Positions 21,884 to 29,117 are shown, counted from the first letter of the stretch. The stretch: DNA of 64,000 nucleotides from Pseudomonas parafulva NBRC 16636 = DSM 17004 (GCF_000730645.1 NZ_BBIU01000005.1:62001-126000); one strand, 5' to 3'. The notes: a model not told the origin generated them from the sequence alone. Numbers and translations: made by a program.

Positions 21884-22639
21884 TTAGTATCGGCTCCATA
21901 CTGGCTGGATTCTGAAATATTTCACGATTAGGTAGAAGGCCAATAGCGCGCACGGCGCTATCAGCAAAAGAGCTTGAAGGGGCGGGTTGTGGTTTAAAAA
22001 AAGTAAAGTGCTAAGTTGTAACGGGTTCACAAGGGCGAATAGCCCAGCCTGACCGTGATCCGCGCTCGCCCCCCTGTAGCTGGAGATGAGCATCAAGAAG
22101 GACAGCAGTGAGAAAAGCGTGCTGGCGGTGCCAAACCGGATGGGAAGTGCAACAATGATGAGACCCAAGCATATAAAACCCATGTAGCTCGCGAGAAAGC
22201 AAATCAGAATATGAAGGTATTCTTGATAGGCGTAGCCGCCGTGTAGGGGTTTGGTCATGAGGTAGAAAGCCGTGGCGTATATCATACCCAGGGCTGTATA
22301 ACTTAACATGTGCGCTGAAAGAAATAGGCGAATGGACGCTCTTTTATAGATGAATGAGCGCACAAAACCACTTTCTCGTCTGCCGATCAGGTAAAAACTG
22401 AAACCGAACAGTGCTACATTGGCTGATAGATAGGCATAGAACCATGCTGCATAAGATAAATAAGGGCGGACGTTTTCACTCTCGGCTGATGCAGGCGCCA
22501 TCAGGAAATACAACAGGGAGGGGGCGATCGCAGTCCATAGCAGGCTGGAGGGTTCTCTGAGATGCTCTTTGAGCAGAAGTGTGGCGATGCGGTAGATGGG
22601 GCGGGCAGCTGGCATGTTCGGTTCATTGATCGTACTCAT
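21884..22639 (-). CDS. ABC-2-type transporter permease
   Basis: A 251-residue integral membrane protein with about six hydrophobic segments, among them SLLWTAIAPSLLYFLMAP, AWFYAYLSANVALFGFSFYL, SAHMLSYTALGMIYATAFYL, LHILICFLASYMGFICLGL, FSLLSFLMLISS and ALLLIAPCALLAFYLIV. This is the layout of ABC-2 exporter permeases that pair with a single ATPase. The start MSTINEPN has GAGGTG 8 nt upstream, and its ATG overlaps the stop of the 41-codon ORF (ATGA). It belongs to the AT-richer insert. I do not recognise a specific subfamily. Confidence 0.82.
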   Translation of the reverse strand: MSTINEPNMPAARPIYRIATLLLKEHLREPSSLLWTAIAPSLLYFLMAPASAESENVRPYLSYAAWFYAYLSANVALFGFSFYLIGRRESGFVRSFIYKRASIRLFLSAHMLSYTALGMIYATAFYLMTKPLHGGYAYQEYLHILICFLASYMGFICLGLIIVALPIRFGTASTLFSLLSFLMLISSYRGASADHGQAGLFALVNPLQLSTLLFLNHNPPLQALLLIAPCALLAFYLIVKYFRIQPVWSRY

Positions 22640-22761
22640 GGGAAAGGCACCTCTTGTTGGAGTCGCTCGAAGCCAGCGCTTCTGCCGCAACCACCTGCTC
22701 CGCCTGATCTGCCGAAGAACTCGGCTTCTCCATCGCAATCACTGTCGTGCGTCAGATTCAT
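22636..22761 (-). CDS. Candidate small peptide, coupled to ABC-2 exporter
   Basis: A 41-codon ORF, too short for routine calling. It has an acidic N-terminus (MNLTHDSDCDGEAE), a Gly/Ser/Cys core (EFFGRSGGAGGCGRSAG) and the tail FERLQQEVPFP. Its TGA overlaps the permease ATG by one base step (ATGA), the usual sign of translational coupling. The ATG lacks a good ribosome site, but a strong AAGGAG lies upstream and is correctly spaced for an in-frame ATT at 22785, which would add eight residues (xDKFWARP). Polar leader plus Gly/Cys core beside an exporter resembles a secreted peptide or RiPP precursor; no modification enzyme is seen. It could instead be a leader peptide that regulates permease translation. 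Confidence 0.45.
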   Translation of the reverse strand: MNLTHDSDCDGEAEFFGRSGGAGGCGRSAGFERLQQEVPFP

Positions 22762-23154
22762 TGGTCTCGCCCAAAACTTGTCAATCTAAATCTCCTTAAT
22801 GGGCTCCGGAACTCGGGGCTATGTCGGTTTAGTTAGAAAATTTGGTGGCGTCAAGTGCGTGCAGGCAGCCACATCAAACGAGCAGCGTGGGAGAGACGCT
22901 ACCATTAATTTAAGTTGTAGGATTCGTATGAAAGATAGGTATTACAAATATTCTAAAAATGCTGTTCGATGTAAGAGGCTTCTGATTTCTTGTGGTGTGG
23001 GGCTCTAAATTTAGTGGGATTTATATTCATTTCGTGCAATGATTTTCCGATTTACACTTGCCTTAAATGCAAATTTAATATTTGAATTAGATGAGTATTA
23101 GTGTTTCAAAATTTTGCTATGAAAGCCTAGGAAGCCTTTAGCTGAGAGAGGTAG
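22762..23154. other. AT-rich non-coding part of the pvdL-end insert
   Basis: No convincing gene in about 390 bases. One plus-strand ORF (22799-23008) has no ribosome site and no recognisable product. The stretch around 22900-23120 is much more AT-rich than the flanks. It likely holds the promoter of the minus-strand peptide/ABC unit and ends at the second copy of the pvdL 3' repeat. Confidence 0.5.
22826..22854 (-). promoter_or_regulatory. Possible promoter of the peptide/ABC-2 unit
   Basis: Minus strand: TTGACG (22849-22854), 17-nt spacer, TAAACC (22826-22831). The -35 is strong and the -10 weak. Transcription would begin near 22819, about 58 nt before the peptide ATG. Confidence 0.3.
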
Positions 23155-23225
23155 AGTGCGCTGAATGAGGACAAGGTTGATCGGCTGAGTGATTGATGGC
23201 GGAGTTGGAGGGGTTGTAAGGGGGA
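23155..23225 (+). pseudogene. pvdL 3'-end remnant (direct repeat copy 2)
   Basis: Near-copy of 21057-21128, from AGTGCGCTG through GGAGTTGGAGGGGTTGTA. Changes relative to pvdL: GGAC to AAT-type substitutions near the start, loss of one T in GTGATTTGATGG that breaks the frame, and G to A after the stop. It is not translated from any start. It marks the right boundary of the inserted segment and probably the old junction between pvdL and its ancestral downstream sequence. Confidence 0.88.
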
Positions 23226-23288
23226 GCTTGTTTGCGATGCGCCACGCGATGGCTGCAGGCTCGGTATCGAATCGAGTGAGGGCTGCGA

Positions 23289-23585
23289 GGTGTTCGTCGT
23301 TACAGGTGCAGCGCCTGTGAAATCGAGCGCCGCCCGCGCGGCGCATCGCGAGCTTTGCTCGCTCCTACGCTTATTTCGGGCCAGTCACGCCTGTTACAGG
23401 CGCGCGCGACCGCCAGGTTTGTTCCACGCGAAATCGTGTCGTACGCCAAGGTGTCCGCGCGCAAATGGCGCAGCCCTAATTGGCCCGAAAAAAACGTAAA
23501 AGCGAGCGCAGCTCGCGATGCGCCGCGCGGGCGGCGCTCGGTCTTACAGGCGCAGACCTTGTTGTGGCGAGCACCCAGCGCCCTT
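23289..23585. repeat. ~297-bp structured repeat, copy 1
   Basis: Non-coding unit repeated in the same orientation at 23631-23926, with a 45-nt gap between copies. Its ends are inverted arms of ~73 nt (23311-23383 and 23481-23553), containing CGCCGCCCGCGCGGCGCATC and GAGC-rich segments that would fold into a long hairpin around a ~97-nt centre. The right arm here is more diverged than in copy 2. No transposase or ORF of note. It resembles paired REP-like elements of pseudomonads or a MITE-like unit; class not identified. Confidence 0.85.
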
Positions 23586-23630
23586 CCTGGTATCTCGGCT
23601 TATGCCCCCCAGGCTGTGGTAGGGCGTGAA

Positions 23631-23926
23631 GGTGTTCGCCGTTACAGGTGCAGCGCCTATGAAATCGAGCGCCGCCCGCGCGGCGCATCGCGAGCTGCGC
23701 TCGCTCCTACGCTTATTTCGGGCCAGTCATGCCTGTGGCGGGCGCGCGCGACCGCCTGGTTTGTTCCACGCGACATCGCGTCATGCGCCAAGGCGTCCGC
23801 GCGCAAATGGCGCAGGCCTAATTGGCCCGAAATAAGCGTAGGAGCGAGCAAAGCTCGCGATGCGCCGCGCGGGCGGCGCTCGGTCTCACAGGCGCAGACC
23901 TTGCTGTGGCGAGCACCCAGCGCCCT
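23631..23926. repeat. ~296-bp structured repeat, copy 2
   Basis: Second copy of the unit, with inverted arms 23653-23725 and 23823-23895. Its right arm matches the left arm of copy 1 almost perfectly in reverse complement, differing mainly in a 3-nt patch. It ends 8 nt before the dsbG stop and so may also serve as the terminator of the dsb operon. Confidence 0.85.
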
Positions 23927-23934
23927 CCACCAAT

Positions 23935-24693
23935 TCAGCGCTTGCCCAAGATCTTCTCCAGCATCTCAGGCCGCGGTGCACCCTGCTGGCTCTGGATGTT
24001 GCCTTGGTCATCCTTGTAGAAAATCGCCGGTGTGGCCTGCAGGCCCATCTCCTGCATCAAGGCCATGTTCCCCGCCAACTTCTGCTGCACGGCAGCCGGC
24101 ACCTGCTCAAGGGCCTTGAGAGTGCTCGCGCGGCCGGCTTTTTCATGCTGCTGCAGGGCCTTGGCAGGGTCTTTGGCGGCGAGCAGGGCCGCCGATTTGC
24201 CGGGGCTGTCTTCGCGGATGATGCCCACCATGATGTGGCGCAACTGGACCTTGCCAGCCTCTACCCACGGGCGCGCCTGCTCCCAGAACATGTTGCAGTA
24301 CGGGCAGTTCGGGTCGCTGAACAGGTAGACCGTGCGCGGCGCGTCGGCCTTGCCATCGGCGATCCAGGCAGACTGTTCCATCTTGCCCCAGAATGCCTTG
24401 GTCATTGGCCCGTACACCAGTTTCTGCAGGGGCTCGGCGGTGAGGTCCTTGCCTTGTTCGTCGAACAGGTTACCCACCAGCACATGCTTGCCGTCCGGGG
24501 TCAAATACAAGGCCAGGCCGTTGTTCTGGTACTCGGCCGCATAGCCGCGCATGCCGTTGGGGGCGTCGAAGCTGCCTTTGATGACAGCGCCCTTGGCCTG
24601 CAACTGCTGAACGGCTTTGGGCAGGTCTTCGGCATACACGGCAGGGGTGGCAAGCAGGGCCAGGGTCAGGGGCAGCAGTGGGGTGATGCGCAT
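23935..24693 (-). CDS. dsbG: Periplasmic thiol:disulfide interchange protein DsbG
   Basis: Periplasmic disulfide isomerase/chaperone or sulfenic-acid reductase kept reduced by DsbD. The 252-residue protein has a signal peptide (cleavage after VYA, about 21), an N-terminal dimerisation domain, and a thioredoxin-fold catalytic domain with active site C130-P-Y-C133, the DsbG-type CPYC rather than the CGYC of DsbC, followed by the cis-proline segment LQATPAIFY. The start MRITPLL has AAGGA 8 nt upstream. It is the last gene of a dsbD-tlpA-dsbG operon, 1 nt after the previous stop. Confidence 0.93.
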   Translation of the reverse strand: MRITPLLPLTLALLATPAVYAEDLPKAVQQLQAKGAVIKGSFDAPNGMRGYAAEYQNNGLALYLTPDGKHVLVGNLFDEQGKDLTAEPLQKLVYGPMTKAFWGKMEQSAWIADGKADAPRTVYLFSDPNCPYCNMFWEQARPWVEAGKVQLRHIMVGIIREDSPGKSAALLAAKDPAKALQQHEKAGRASTLKALEQVPAAVQQKLAGNMALMQEMGLQATPAIFYKDDQGNIQSQQGAPRPEMLEKILGKR

Positions 24694-24694
24694 G

Positions 24695-25531
24695 TCATTT
24701 TCCTTGTACGGCAGGCCCGGGCGCAGGGGCCCGGTCGAATGATTCAAGGGCATGACGCAGGCTGGCCCGGGACAGTTCGCCCAGGTGGCTGCCCACCAGC
24801 CGGCCATCCGCGTCATAGAAAAGGGTGGTGGGCAGCGCCATGGAGCCCACGCGCTGGGCCAGCAGGCCGGTGCCGTCGAACAGCACGTGGGTCAGGCTCA
24901 AGCCCGTGGTTGCGAGAAAGGTGCTGACGTTTTCCGGGGTCTCGCCCTGGTTGACGAACAGAAAGGTCACCTGCGGGTACTCACCCTGGGCCTGCTGCAG
25001 CACCGGCATTTCGCGGCGGCACGGCGGGCACCAGGTGGCCCAGATATTGATGACCAGCGGCTTGCCACGGTAGCTGTGCAGCGCCACCGGCTGATCACTG
25101 GCATCGCGCAGGGTCAGTTCTGGCAGCTCGGTGCCCTTGCTGTACAGGTGGCCGCCCAAGCTGGCCAGCGCCCAGAACAGGGCGCCGCTGAACAGCGCCC
25201 ACCCCAGAGGCCGGCGCAACCCGGGCTGGCGCCAGCCCTGCCAGCCAGCCGCCAGCACCATGCCGACCAGGCCGGACCAGAACAGAAAGCCGCCGTCACG
25301 GATGTCGATCACCTGCAACGGCTCGTCCTTGTACATCGGCCAGTAGGCCACGACAAAGCCGATACGGGCGCACACCACGCCGACCAGGAACAGGTTGAAC
25401 AATGCAGATTCGGGGCTTTCGCCACCCCGGCGGGCCACCCACCAGCCAACCACGCTGGCAATGCCCAGCGCCGCCAGCAGCAGCAGGTGGTTGAGGGCCA
25501 TGGTGAGCGGCCCCAGGGTGACGGTGAGCAT
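24695..25531 (-). CDS. TlpA/DsbE-like thioredoxin with N-terminal Lgt-like membrane domain
   Basis: A 278-residue inner-membrane protein. The first ~130 residues hold about four hydrophobic segments (12-31, 44-63, 83-97, 110-125) resembling the truncated Lgt-like domain fused to some TlpA proteins. A periplasmic thioredoxin domain follows, with active site W-C168-P-P-C171 and the cis-proline segment MALPTTLFY. It probably carries reducing power from DsbD to a periplasmic target. The start codon overlaps the dsbD stop by one base (TGATG), so it is translationally coupled. Such dsbD/tlpA/dsbG trios occur in other pseudomonads. Confidence 0.88.
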   Translation of the reverse strand: MLTVTLGPLTMALNHLLLLAALGIASVVGWWVARRGGESPESALFNLFLVGVVCARIGFVVAYWPMYKDEPLQVIDIRDGGFLFWSGLVGMVLAAGWQGWRQPGLRRPLGWALFSGALFWALASLGGHLYSKGTELPELTLRDASDQPVALHSYRGKPLVINIWATWCPPCRREMPVLQQAQGEYPQVTFLFVNQGETPENVSTFLATTGLSLTHVLFDGTGLLAQRVGSMALPTTLFYDADGRLVGSHLGELSRASLRHALESFDRAPAPGPAVQGK

Positions 25532-27249
25532 CAGCCTTGGCTCCTGGTGTGTGCCCAGTGTTGCACGAACGCCGCTGCATCCACTTCGCCGGTGATGCGC
25601 CTGGCGCGGCGCTCGTCGCCTTCAGGGCCAACCCAGATCAGCGTCGGCGGCCCCGGCACCTGGTAGCGCTGCAGCAGGGCCTTGCTGGCGGGGGTGTCTG
25701 CGGTGACGTCCAGGCGCAGCAGGTGCACACCTGCCAGCTCGGCCTGTACGTCAGGGCGATTGAACACCTGTTTTTCCATGACCTTGCACGACACGCACCA
25801 GTCGGCATAGTAGTCCACCAGCACCCACTGGCCACGGCCCTTGGCAGCGTCCAGTTCGCGTTGCAGGGCTTCTGGGGTGTTGACCGTGACGAAGTGGTCT
25901 TCGCCAGCCTGGCTGGCCGCTGGCGCGCCTCCGCCACCCGTGAACGGCCGCAAGGGTTGCCAGAGGTCATCGCCGCCGGCAGCCGCGCCTACCAGCAGCA
26001 GCCCACCCCACAGCGCGCCCAGCAGCGGCACGGCGCGCAGGGCCGGCAGGCGCTGCAGCGCCGGCCACGCCGCCCAGGCCAGGGCGATCAGCCAGGCGCC
26101 GCTCAACGCCAGCAGCAGGCTGGCCGGCAGCAGGGTACGCAAGATGTACAAGGCCATGGCCAGGAACACGAAACCGAACACGCCCTTGACCAGGTTCATC
26201 CAGGCGCCTGGGCGCGGCAGGAAGCGGTTGCCCAGGGTCACCAGCAGCAATAGGGGCAGGCCCATGCCCAGCCCCAGACTGAATAGCACCAGGCCGCCTT
26301 GCACCACGTCGCCACTCTGGGCGATGTACAGCAGCGCGCCGGCCAGGGGCGCCGTCATGCAGGGGCCCAGCAGCAGGCCGGACAACGCACCCAGCAGGGC
26401 CGCACCGTACAGGTTGCCACCGCGGGTGCCCTGGCCTGCACGGTCCAGGCGGTCGCGCAGGGCAGCGGGCAGTTGCAGCTCGAAGGCACCGAACATCGGC
26501 AGGGCCAGCAGCACGAACAAGGCGGCCAGGCTACCCAGCAGCCAGGGCTGTTGCAGCCAGGCCTGCAGGCTGGCGCCCAGCAGGGCGGCCACCACGCCCA
26601 AGGCGGCATAGACCAGGGCCATGCTCACCACATAGGCCCCGGCCAGCAGCCAGCCCCGGCGCGCGCTGGCACCATTGCCCAACACCAGCCCGGCCAGTAT
26701 CGGCAGCATCGGCAACGAGCAGGGCGTGAACGCTAGCAGCAGGCCAAGGCCGAAGAACGCCAGCAAGCCCCAGGCCAGGTTGCCGTCCTGCAGGTTGCTG
26801 GCCAGCGCCTGGTCGCTGGCCTGTTCGCCCGCCGGCGTTGCGGCGCTGCCACCCAAGTCGATCAACGTGGTCTGCGGCGGGTAGCACAGGCCGGCGTCCG
26901 CGCAGCCCTGCCAGCCTAGGCGCAGCTGGCCTCGGGCGTTGGCCGGCAGCACCAGCTCGAGCTGCTCACGGTACACCGTGCTGTCACCAAAGAACTCGTC
27001 ATTGTGGTTGAGCCCGGGCGGCAACTGCGGGTGCTGCTCAGCCGGCAGGCCGTCGAACTTCAGGCGTTTCTGGTACAGGTAATAGCCGGGCTTGATTTGA
27101 AAATACAGGTGCATCTGGCCGTCGGCCTGGCGGTCCTGGGTGAGTACGAACGCCTGCTCGACGGGCAGGAAATCAGGTTTGACGGCGAAGGGGTTGGCCT
27201 GCAGGGGCCCGGCCAGCAGCACTGTCAGAAACAGCAGAAGAACGCGCAT
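25531..27249 (-). CDS. dsbD: Thiol:disulfide interchange protein DsbD
   Basis: Inner-membrane protein that moves electrons from cytoplasmic thioredoxin to periplasmic DsbC/DsbG-type proteins. The 572-residue sequence has a signal peptide (about 1-18), an N-terminal DsbD-alpha domain with C116 and C122 (GCADAGLCYPP), eight-helix membrane domain with redox cysteines in FTPCSLPMLPI and GPCMTAPL, and a C-terminal thioredoxin domain with WCVSCK (about 491-496). All three redox pairs are present. First gene of the operon; an 11-bp-period direct repeat stands 49 nt upstream. Confidence 0.95.
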   Translation of the reverse strand: MRVLLLFLTVLLAGPLQANPFAVKPDFLPVEQAFVLTQDRQADGQMHLYFQIKPGYYLYQKRLKFDGLPAEQHPQLPPGLNHNDEFFGDSTVYREQLELVLPANARGQLRLGWQGCADAGLCYPPQTTLIDLGGSAATPAGEQASDQALASNLQDGNLAWGLLAFFGLGLLLAFTPCSLPMLPILAGLVLGNGASARRGWLLAGAYVVSMALVYAALGVVAALLGASLQAWLQQPWLLGSLAALFVLLALPMFGAFELQLPAALRDRLDRAGQGTRGGNLYGAALLGALSGLLLGPCMTAPLAGALLYIAQSGDVVQGGLVLFSLGLGMGLPLLLLVTLGNRFLPRPGAWMNLVKGVFGFVFLAMALYILRTLLPASLLLALSGAWLIALAWAAWPALQRLPALRAVPLLGALWGGLLLVGAAAGGDDLWQPLRPFTGGGGAPAASQAGEDHFVTVNTPEALQRELDAAKGRGQWVLVDYYADWCVSCKVMEKQVFNRPDVQAELAGVHLLRLDVTADTPASKALLQRYQVPGPPTLIWVGPEGDERRARRITGEVDAAAFVQHWAHTRSQG

Positions 27250-27297
27250 GTGTTTGCCTTGGCAGAATTTCGAATGCGGCCATGCTGGCCCGGGTTT

Positions 27298-27314
27298 ATT
27301 AACCCAAGGTTAAC
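27298..27314 (-). promoter_or_regulatory. Response-regulator-type direct repeat upstream of dsbD
   Basis: Minus strand reads GTTAACCTTGGGTTAAT: two TTAA cores 11 bp apart, the helical-turn spacing bound by OmpR/PmrA-family regulators. A related repeat of the same period lies upstream of the response regulator gene at 29101-29117. Distance to the dsbD ATG is about 49 nt. Confidence 0.5.
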
Positions 27315-27410
27315 CCTTGTCGGCTGGAAAGCGGCAACTGCCCGTGGTTGCAGTTGTGCAAGGCATCAGCGCGTTGGGTTGGTGCGAGCCACGCCCCATG
27401 GTCAAATCGA

Positions 27411-27531
27411 TCCTTTGAGGTCGTATGATGAACGCCAGGTGACCGACATGGTCAACTATCTGCGTCAGGCATGGGGTGGCTTGCCCGGTGACTTTAGTGA
27501 ACAACAGCTGGCCGAGCTGAAGGCGGAGTGA
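27411..27531 (+). pseudogene. 3' remnant of a cytochrome c gene
   Basis: The reading frame ending at 27531 encodes LRSYDERQVTDMVNYLRQAW and then GG-LPGDFSEQQLAELKAE, which looks like the last ~40 residues of a class I cytochrome c: the C-terminal helix that precedes the end in cytochrome subunits of molybdenum aldehyde/isoquinoline dehydrogenases. No CxxCH heme motif, signal peptide or plausible start lies upstream in frame. In related genomes such a cytochrome and the dehydrogenase subunits precede xdhC and mobA-like genes; here they appear to have been deleted. The left boundary is uncertain. Confidence 0.65.
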
Positions 27532-27534
27532 AGC

Positions 27535-28506
27535 GTGCAGCATCTCGATCTACAGGTGGTTCGCCAGGCGTTGCAGTGGTCGGGTGCCGGCCAGCGTGTC
27601 TGGCTGTGCACGGTGCTGGCCACCTACGGTTCGGCGCCTCGTGCGCCGGGTTCGCTGCTGGCGGTGAATGCCGCTGGCCAGTGGCTGGGTTCGTTGTCCG
27701 GCGGCTGCGTGGAAGACGATTTTCTCGAGCGGGTGGCCTTGGGCGAATTCCCTGAGCCGGCCGCCATCGTGCGTTATGGCGATGGCAGTGATGCACGCTC
27801 GCAGGTGAGCCTGCCGTGCGGCGGGGTGCTGGACGTGCTGGTCGAAAACCTGGCCCCCAGCTGCGAGGTGCAGGGCCACCTGCGGCAACTGGAAAGCGCG
27901 CTGCTGGGCCAGCGCCGGGTACTGCGGCAGGTGAGGGTGCCCGATGGCCTGCAAGGCTTGGCCGACGATCTCAGCCAGGGCCCGCGGGTACAGCGTGAAG
28001 GCAACAGCGTGCAACTGCGTATTGGCGCAGCCCAGCGCTTGCTGCTGGCGGGTTATTCCAGCGTCGCCCAGTACTGCGCCGAGTTCGCCAGGGGCATGGG
28101 GTTCGAGGTGGTGCTGTGCGAACCCCGCGAAGAGGTGCTTGCTGGCGTGCACATCGACGGCATCGAGCTGCGCCGCGAGCTGCCGTCCGAATTCATCATC
28201 AATGGTGGCTGCCATGCCGACACGGCGGTGGTGGCGCTCACCCACGACCCCAAGATCGATGACCTGGCCATGCTCGAGGCCGTGCGCACCGACGCGTTCT
28301 ACATCGGCGTGATGGGCTCGCGGGCAACCTCGGACAAGCGTCGGGAACGCCTGCAGCGCATTGGTGGCCTGGGTGCACCGGAGCTGGGCCGTATTCATGC
28401 GCCCATTGGCCTGAACCTGGGCAGCAAGACCCCGGCGGAAATCGCCCTGGCGGTGCTCGCCGACGTGTTGCGCGTGCGCAACGGCATCCAGCGGGCTGCC
28501 CTGTGA
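27535..28506 (+). CDS. XdhC/CoxI-family molybdenum cofactor insertion protein
   Basis: A 323-residue accessory protein that binds Moco, promotes its sulfuration and delivers it to xanthine-dehydrogenase-family enzymes. N-terminal XdhC/CoxI domain with TVLATYGSAPRAPGSLLAV and GSLSGGCVEDDF; C-terminal Rossmann-like XdhC_C domain with RLLLAGYSSVAQYCAEF, ALTHDPKIDD, YIGVMGSRATSDKR and GLNLGSKTPAEIALAV. The GTG start has GGAG 7 nt upstream, inside the end of the cytochrome remnant, which suggests they were once one operon. No molybdoenzyme is present in the window, so it now appears orphaned. Confidence 0.9.
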   Translation: MQHLDLQVVRQALQWSGAGQRVWLCTVLATYGSAPRAPGSLLAVNAAGQWLGSLSGGCVEDDFLERVALGEFPEPAAIVRYGDGSDARSQVSLPCGGVLDVLVENLAPSCEVQGHLRQLESALLGQRRVLRQVRVPDGLQGLADDLSQGPRVQREGNSVQLRIGAAQRLLLAGYSSVAQYCAEFARGMGFEVVLCEPREEVLAGVHIDGIELRRELPSEFIINGGCHADTAVVALTHDPKIDDLAMLEAVRTDAFYIGVMGSRATSDKRRERLQRIGGLGAPELGRIHAPIGLNLGSKTPAEIALAVLADVLRVRNGIQRAAL

Positions 28507-29066
28507 CGGTGGTCGCCCTGGTACTGGCGGCCGGGCGTGGCGTGCGCTTTGGCGGCGACAAGCGGCTGGCGGTCATGGCCGACGGCCGGAGCCTGCTGGC
28601 GCACACTGTGGATAACGCCCGGGCAGTGTTCGAGGACGTGCGGGTCGTGCTGCGCGAGGGTGAGCGGGCCGAAGCGTTTGGCCTCTCGGCCGATTGCAGG
28701 GTGGTCATCAGCCCCGAAGCGGCCTGTGGCATGGGGCACAGCCTGGCCGCCGGTGCGGCTTCGCTGGCAGACAGCCCGGCACAGGCCGTAGCGATTTTGC
28801 TGGGCGACATGCCGTGGATTGCAACGGCCAGTTTGCGTCGCCTTGCCCAGGCCGCCAGCCCCAGCACCATCGTTGTACCCTGCCATGACGGGCATAGCGG
28901 CCACCCGGTGATCTTTGGCCGCGACCTGTGGCCGGCGCTGCAGCAACTGGCCGGCGACCAGGGCGCACGGGTGATCGTGCAGGCCCACGGCGCACGCCAG
29001 GTGCGGCTGCACCTGGATGATGCAGGTGTGCTGCGCGATGTCGACACACCCGGCGCCCTGCAGTAG
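28503..29066 (+). CDS. MobA/MocA-like molybdenum cofactor nucleotidyltransferase
   Basis: A 187-residue NTP-transferase-fold protein, probably a molybdopterin cytidylyltransferase (MocA type) that matures Moco for xanthine-oxidase-family enzymes. Motifs: VLAAGRGVRFGGDKRL (nucleotide-binding loop with Lys), the GMGHSLAAG segment, LLGDMPWI (metal-binding Asp) and GHSGHPVIF. The start is GTG overlapping the xdhC stop (GTGA), so the pair is translationally coupled. Like xdhC, it lacks a client enzyme nearby. Confidence 0.85.
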   Translation: MTVVALVLAAGRGVRFGGDKRLAVMADGRSLLAHTVDNARAVFEDVRVVLREGERAEAFGLSADCRVVISPEAACGMGHSLAAGAASLADSPAQAVAILLGDMPWIATASLRRLAQAASPSTIVVPCHDGHSGHPVIFGRDLWPALQQLAGDQGARVIVQAHGARQVRLHLDDAGVLRDVDTPGALQ

Positions 29067-29100
29067 CCGGCAAAACACCTCAGCGGGCCGCAAAGGGTTC

Positions 29101-29117
29101 ATAATCCCCCCTTAATC
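29101..29117 (+). promoter_or_regulatory. Direct repeat upstream of the response regulator gene
   Basis: ATAATCCCCCCTTAATC holds two TAATC cores exactly 11 bp apart. Compared with the dsbD element, both fit WTAAYC-N5-TTAAT. It ends 43 nt before the response regulator ATG, a typical position for autoregulation. Confidence 0.5.

Noticed and set aside
22640..22738. N-terminal extension of the ABC-2 permease (33 extra codons)
   Set aside because: The extension is Arg/Trp-rich out-of-frame translation of the peptide ORF. The ATG at 22639 has a good ribosome site and is coupled to the peptide stop.
22799..23008. 69-codon plus-strand ORF in the insert
   Set aside because: No ribosome site, no recognisable domain, and it overlaps the probable promoter of the minus-strand unit.
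21057..23225. tRNA-associated attachment site or IS element at the pvdL-end insert
   Set aside because: No tRNA-like sequence, integrase, transposase or terminal inverted repeats were seen at either boundary; the duplicated sequence is pvdL coding DNA.
23289..23926. CRISPR array
   Set aside because: Only two long units with internal inverted arms, no short regularly spaced repeats and no cas genes.
27004..27410. Longer gene upstream in frame with the cytochrome remnant
   Set aside because: This part overlaps dsbD antisense and has no heme motif or cytochrome-like sequence; the frame is open only by chance.
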